The position numbers were made by a program, and so were the translations under genes. This document shows, piece after piece, positions 61,069 through 64,000 of a stretch of 64,000 nt of DNA. The stretch comes from Candidatus Sulfopaludibacter sp. SbA3 (GTDB taxonomy: Bacteria > Pseudomonadota > Alphaproteobacteria > Caulobacterales > Hyphomonadaceae): positions 1 to 64,000 of the forward strand of contig CAMDAC010000012.1 in the NCBI GenBank assembly GCA_945888325.1, written 5' to 3'. How positions within the stretch are numbered: position 1 is the stretch's first letter; each line of letters opens with the position of its first letter. The notes under the pieces are model-generated. The model was not told the DNA's origin. It did no database searches and saw only the letters and a program-made list of their open reading frames with translations.

Positions 61069-61124
61069 TCAAGGTTTAGGGATAACGGGATAGGGTTCAG
61101 GCTTGATCACGAGGTCGGCCTGAC

Positions 61125-61385
61125 ATGCAGTCCAATCCGAAACTCAGGGAAAGCGTCAAGACTCCGGTGCAGACGCCGGATTCCACGCCCGTGGCGGATG
61201 TCACCGCTGTGGACGCCGGCGCGCCCGGGATTGCCCATGCGTCGCCGGCGCGGGCGCTGCAGAACCGTCTCGTCCGGGAAATGACCCAGCCGAACCGGCC
61301 CTGGCTGTGGCATTCGGCGGGATTGGTCCTGACCGCGATGCTGGCGCTCTGGATGGCCGGCTTGTTGCTTAACGCGGGTGTCTAA
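61125..61385 (+). CDS. Small protein with a C-terminal membrane helix
   Basis: An 86-residue protein: about 55 polar, Pro/Thr/Ala-rich residues, then RPWLWHSAGLVLTAMLALW and a short hydrophobic end, a tail-anchor arrangement. No family recognised. It lies between btuD and galU with gaps of 56 and 78 bp, probably as its own small unit. Confidence 0.6.
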   Translation: MQSNPKLRESVKTPVQTPDSTPVADVTAVDAGAPGIAHASPARALQNRLVREMTQPNRPWLWHSAGLVLTAMLALWMAGLLLNAGV

Positions 61386-61463
61386 CCCGGCCCCGCTGGC
61401 AGGTGATTTGCTAGACACTTCCAATTTCCGGCCTATAGGCCAGCCCCAATTAGGAGCGAATTG

Positions 61464-62336
61464 ATGCGCATCAGGAAAGCCGTCTTGCCGGTGGCCGGGC
61501 TTGGCACACGGGTCCTGCCCGCGACCAAGGCCATTCCGAAGGAATTGCTGCCCGTCGTGGACAGGCCGGTGATCCAGTATGTGGTCGACGAAGCCCTCGA
61601 GGCCGGGATCGAGCACATCATTTTCGTGACCGGCCGGGGCAAGGGCGCGATCGAGGACTATTTCGACCATTCCTATGAGCTGGAAGCCCAGCTGAAAGCC
61701 AAGAACAAGACCGACATCCTGGCGGCGGTAGAGGGCTCGCGCCTCCCGGCCGGCGCGTCCAGCTTCGTGCGCCAGCAGGCGCCGCTCGGCCTCGGCCACG
61801 CCGTCTGGTGCGCGCGCGACGTGATCGGCGACGAGCCCTTCGCGGTGCTGCTGCCGGACGTGATCGTCAAGGGCAAGCCGTCGGGCCTGAAGCAGATGGT
61901 GGACGCGTTCGGCAAGGTGGGCGGCAATATCATCGCCGTCGATCCGGTTCCGGAAGACCGGGTGTCGTCCTACGGTGTGATCGCGCCGAAGTCGCGCGAC
62001 GGGCGGCTGATCGCGATGTCCGGCATGGTGGAGAAGCCGCCGCGCGAGAGTGCGCCGTCGAACCTGGCGATCACCGGGCGCTACATTCTCCAGCCGGAAA
62101 TCTTCGGACTGCTGGAAAAGCAGGGCGCGGGCGCCGGCGGCGAGATTCAGCTGACGGATGCGATGGCGCGGCTGATGGAGCTGCAGGACTTCTATGCCTA
62201 CGAGTTCGAAGGCTCCGTCCATGATTGCGGCAACAAGACCGGGTATTTCGAGGCGGTGCTGGCGCACGCGCTCGACAATCCGGACACGGCCGCGTTTGCG
62301 CGCGACCTCGTCAAGCAGGCCGCTGGCAAGCTCTAG
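61464..62336 (+). CDS. galU: UTP-glucose-1-phosphate uridylyltransferase
   Basis: A 290-residue nucleotidyltransferase that makes UDP-glucose. It has the N-terminal KAVLPVAGLGTRVLPATKAI with PKELLPVVDRPVIQYVV, the FVTGRGKGAIEDYFD segment, QQAPLGLGHAVWCARD, AVLLPDVIV, GMVEKP and VHDCGNKTGYFEAV, all GalU landmarks. The ATG at 61464 follows AGGAG at proper spacing. UDP-glucose from this enzyme feeds UDP-glucuronate and then the UXS at 17958. Confidence 0.96.
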   Translation: MRIRKAVLPVAGLGTRVLPATKAIPKELLPVVDRPVIQYVVDEALEAGIEHIIFVTGRGKGAIEDYFDHSYELEAQLKAKNKTDILAAVEGSRLPAGASSFVRQQAPLGLGHAVWCARDVIGDEPFAVLLPDVIVKGKPSGLKQMVDAFGKVGGNIIAVDPVPEDRVSSYGVIAPKSRDGRLIAMSGMVEKPPRESAPSNLAITGRYILQPEIFGLLEKQGAGAGGEIQLTDAMARLMELQDFYAYEFEGSVHDCGNKTGYFEAVLAHALDNPDTAAFARDLVKQAAGKL

Positions 62337-62585
62337 ATAGCGCTTGCAGAAATCGGCCGCGTTAAGACTTTTCCTCCGGAATCGCCCGTAAAACCGGCCT
62401 CGCGGCCAAAACGGTTAGCGCGTTCTTAAAGAAGTCCTGCGAATTTTGCGGTGAGCAAGAAGCTTGTGGCATGCGGAAACGGGTGGTCTGGCGGGCGCGC
62501 CGGCCAGCGCGATCCTGCTATTCCGCTTCCTGTGAACGTTACCGCCGGCTGACCGGCATCCCGCGAACATCTATGGAGAAAGAAT

Positions 62586-62918
62586 ATGTCGCAAACTGCT
62601 TATCTGGTTTCGTGCGAAGTGATGTGCGGCGAGGGCAGCGACGGCGCCCTGGCCGGTATGGAACACGCCTTCATGGTCGTGGGCGTGAACGCGTCCAGCG
62701 AAGAAGACGCCGTCTCGAAAATCGAAGCCGACTTCGAAGAGCAGGGCTACGGCCTCGTGGAAGTCGAGTGGATGTGCGAAGCCGCGAAAATGGAATGGGA
62801 AGACGCTGAAGGCGAAGCCGAAGGCAAGGACATCATCGCCCGCCTCGCCGCCGAGCCGAACGACGTGATCCACGGCGAACTCTATGACGCGGGCGAAGAG
62901 GTCAGCGCCGCCGCCTGA
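62586..62918 (+). CDS. Small acidic protein of unknown function
   Basis: A 110-residue, strongly acidic cytoplasmic protein: MSQTAYLVSCEVMCGEGSDG, then VVGVNASSEEDAVSKIEADF, and a C-terminus rich in Glu and Asp (EWEDAEGEAEGKD). The beta-alpha-beta pattern suggests a small ferredoxin-like fold. A good AGAAAG/GGAG-type leader and a strong terminator just downstream suggest high expression. The 250 bp upstream show no recognisable gene. Confidence 0.7.
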   Translation: MSQTAYLVSCEVMCGEGSDGALAGMEHAFMVVGVNASSEEDAVSKIEADFEEQGYGLVEVEWMCEAAKMEWEDAEGEAEGKDIIARLAAEPNDVIHGELYDAGEEVSAAA

Positions 62919-62958
62919 GCCCCCCCTTTTTCGTTCAACACAACAAGCCAAGCCTGCT

Positions 62959-62991
62959 GCGGCCACTCCATTGAGTGGCCGCTTTTCTTTT
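62959..62991 (+). terminator. Strong Rho-independent terminator
   Basis: GCGGCCACTC (62959-62968), loop CATT, GAGTGGCCGC (62973-62982), then TTTTCTTTT: a perfect 10-bp stem and long T-tract about 40 nt after the acidic-protein stop. Confidence 0.93.
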
Positions 62992-63183
62992 GGCACGGAC
63001 CGTGCGGCATTCGCCTTGCACCTCTCGTTGGAAGCCGGGCCGGATTGGCCTGAATTAAAACAATCAGTTAGCGGGATGGCGGTCTCTTGGGGACGGAGGG
63101 CTGCCGACGCGGGGGGAAGCTCGCCGGGAAACCGGCGGGCTTTTTCGATTGTGCAGCGGCGCCGGGCGGATAAACAGGCGCGC

Positions 63184-64000
63184 ATGACAGGCCAGCCCTT
63201 TCTTCCGGACTATGACGATGTGTGCGCCGCAGCAGAGCGCGTGCGCCCGTATGTGCGCGAGACCCCGGTGCTGACGCATGGAGCGATCGATGCGGCGGCA
63301 GGTGCGAGCGTGTTCGTGAAGGCGGAATGCCTGCAGGTGACCGGCAGTTTCAAGATGCGCGGCGCGGCGAACCGGCTGGCGCAGATCCCGCCGGAGGGTC
63401 GCAAGGCCGGCGTGGTGGCGTTCTCTTCCGGCAACCATGCGCAGGGTGTGGCGCGGGCGGCGCGGCTGATGGGGATGCCGGCGGTGATCGTGATGCCAGC
63501 GGATGCCCCGCAGGTGAAGATTGCCGGTGTGAAGGCGGATGGCGGCGAGGTGGTGCTGTTCAACCGCGATACCGAAAGCCGCGAGGAGATCAGCCAGCGG
63601 ATTGCGACGGAGCTCGGCGCGGTGGTGGTGCCGAGCTATGACGACGCGCACATCATTGCCGGGCAGGGCACGGCGGGGCTGGAATTTGCGCGGCAGATGG
63701 CGGCGGGCGGCGAGCCGCTGGACGCGCTTATCTGCTGCACGGGCGGGGGCGGGCTGATCTCGGGGATCGCTCTGGCGTTCGAGCGGCTGTCGCCCGCGAC
63801 GCAGATCTGGACAGCCGAGCCCGAGGCACATGATGACTGGGCGCGCTCGCTCGAGGCGGGCGAGATCCTCGCCAATGCGCCGGGCACGCGCTCGATCTGC
63901 GATGCGATCCTGACGCCGCAGCCGGGCAAGCTGACCTTTGCGATCGGGAAGCGGCTGTTTGCGGGTGGGCTGCGGGTGAGCGACGAGGGCGTGAAAGACG
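63184..64000 (+). CDS. Threonine dehydratase/serine racemase-type PLP enzyme (cut by the window end)
   Basis: The first 272 residues are visible and the frame is still open at 64000. It is a fold-type II PLP enzyme: VCAAAERVRPYVRETPVL, the cofactor lysine in VTGSFKMRGAANRL, SSGNHAQGVARAARLMGMPA, SYDDAHIIAGQGTAGLE and the phosphate-binding CTGGGGLISG. It deaminates threonine or serine to 2-oxo acids, or racemises serine; the two groups cannot be separated without the C-terminus. ATG at 63184. Confidence 0.9.
   Translation, partial: MTGQPFLPDYDDVCAAAERVRPYVRETPVLTHGAIDAAAGASVFVKAECLQVTGSFKMRGAANRLAQIPPEGRKAGVVAFSSGNHAQGVARAARLMGMPAVIVMPADAPQVKIAGVKADGGEVVLFNRDTESREEISQRIATELGAVVVPSYDDAHIIAGQGTAGLEFARQMAAGGEPLDALICCTGGGGLISGIALAFERLSPATQIWTAEPEAHDDWARSLEAGEILANAPGTRSICDAILTPQPGKLTFAIGKRLFAGGLRVSDEGVKD

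Noticed and set aside
61068-61095. I-SceI-like sequence near TAGGGATAACGGGATAGG
   Set aside because: It differs from the 18-bp homing site and there is no intron or endonuclease; coincidence.

Overview
The window looks like chromosome from an alphaproteobacterium of the Caulobacterales/Hyphomonadaceae type (inference). The support is high-GC coding sequence, a clear MipZ division-site ATPase, many TonB/Tat/lipoprotein exports, a split three-subunit transhydrogenase (PntA1/A2/B) and a B12-riboswitch btuBFCD operon. No replicon ends, phage, complete IS element or CRISPR array are visible. The left 900 bp hold broken gene remnants and a long hairpin, a possible old recombination scar.

Region 1 (about 950-17,700) is a pectin/polygalacturonate utilisation locus. 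It contains a PL10 and a PL1 pectate lyase, two secreted esterases, a large TonB-dependent receptor, a 2-keto-4-pentenoate hydratase-like enzyme, a LacI regulator, kduI-kduD-kdgK and a complete TRAP transporter. Six copies of a palindrome with consensus TGNCACCGGTNNCM lie in front of five transcription units and define a probable LacI regulon. Polymer is cut and de-esterified outside or at the outer membrane, oligomers enter through the TonB receptor, uronate products cross the inner membrane by TRAP, and KduI/KduD/KdgK convert them to KDPG. No KDPG aldolase, unsaturated-uronyl hydrolase or oligogalacturonide lyase is present here.

Region 2 (17,950-28,460) is mostly core: UDP-glucuronate decarboxylase, a LysR and a second LacI regulator (which has no canonical start codon), hisC, panC, mipZ, a serine-hydrolase esterase, a repeat-bearing intergenic stretch, tgt (lacking two of the four usual zinc ligands), a lipoprotein and tRNA-Lys.

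Region 3 (28,600-36,270) is a sulfide-stress module. A two-cysteine ArsR (SqrR/BigR-like) ends an RND efflux operon. It is divergent from sqr, a zinc-ribbon thioredoxin and a DUF2892 membrane protein, with an AT-rich palindrome between them. An ExoD-like gene follows.

Region 4 (36,400-45,820) is the most unusual block: two formylglycine-type sulfatases, a lipoprotein formylglycine-generating enzyme with both catalytic cysteines, a DhlA-like dehalogenase, an anchored metallo-beta-lactamase-fold hydrolase, a tandem DsbA/HCCA-isomerase-like protein, DUF1330 and a TetR regulator. The two converging operons each begin behind the same palindrome (TGGCAC-N5-GTGCCA). It reads as a self-contained, TetR-controlled pathway for a sulfated, possibly halogenated or epoxidised, substrate that I cannot identify.

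Region 5 (45,840-64,000) holds kynureninase, a formamidase-like lipoprotein hydrolase, a Mur ligase and an LD-carboxypeptidase (peptidoglycan recycling), an SMR transporter, pntAAB with an extra gene inserted, an SDR, a GNAT, the B12 riboswitch with btuB-btuF-btuC-btuD, galU, a small acidic protein and a threonine dehydratase-like gene cut by the window end.
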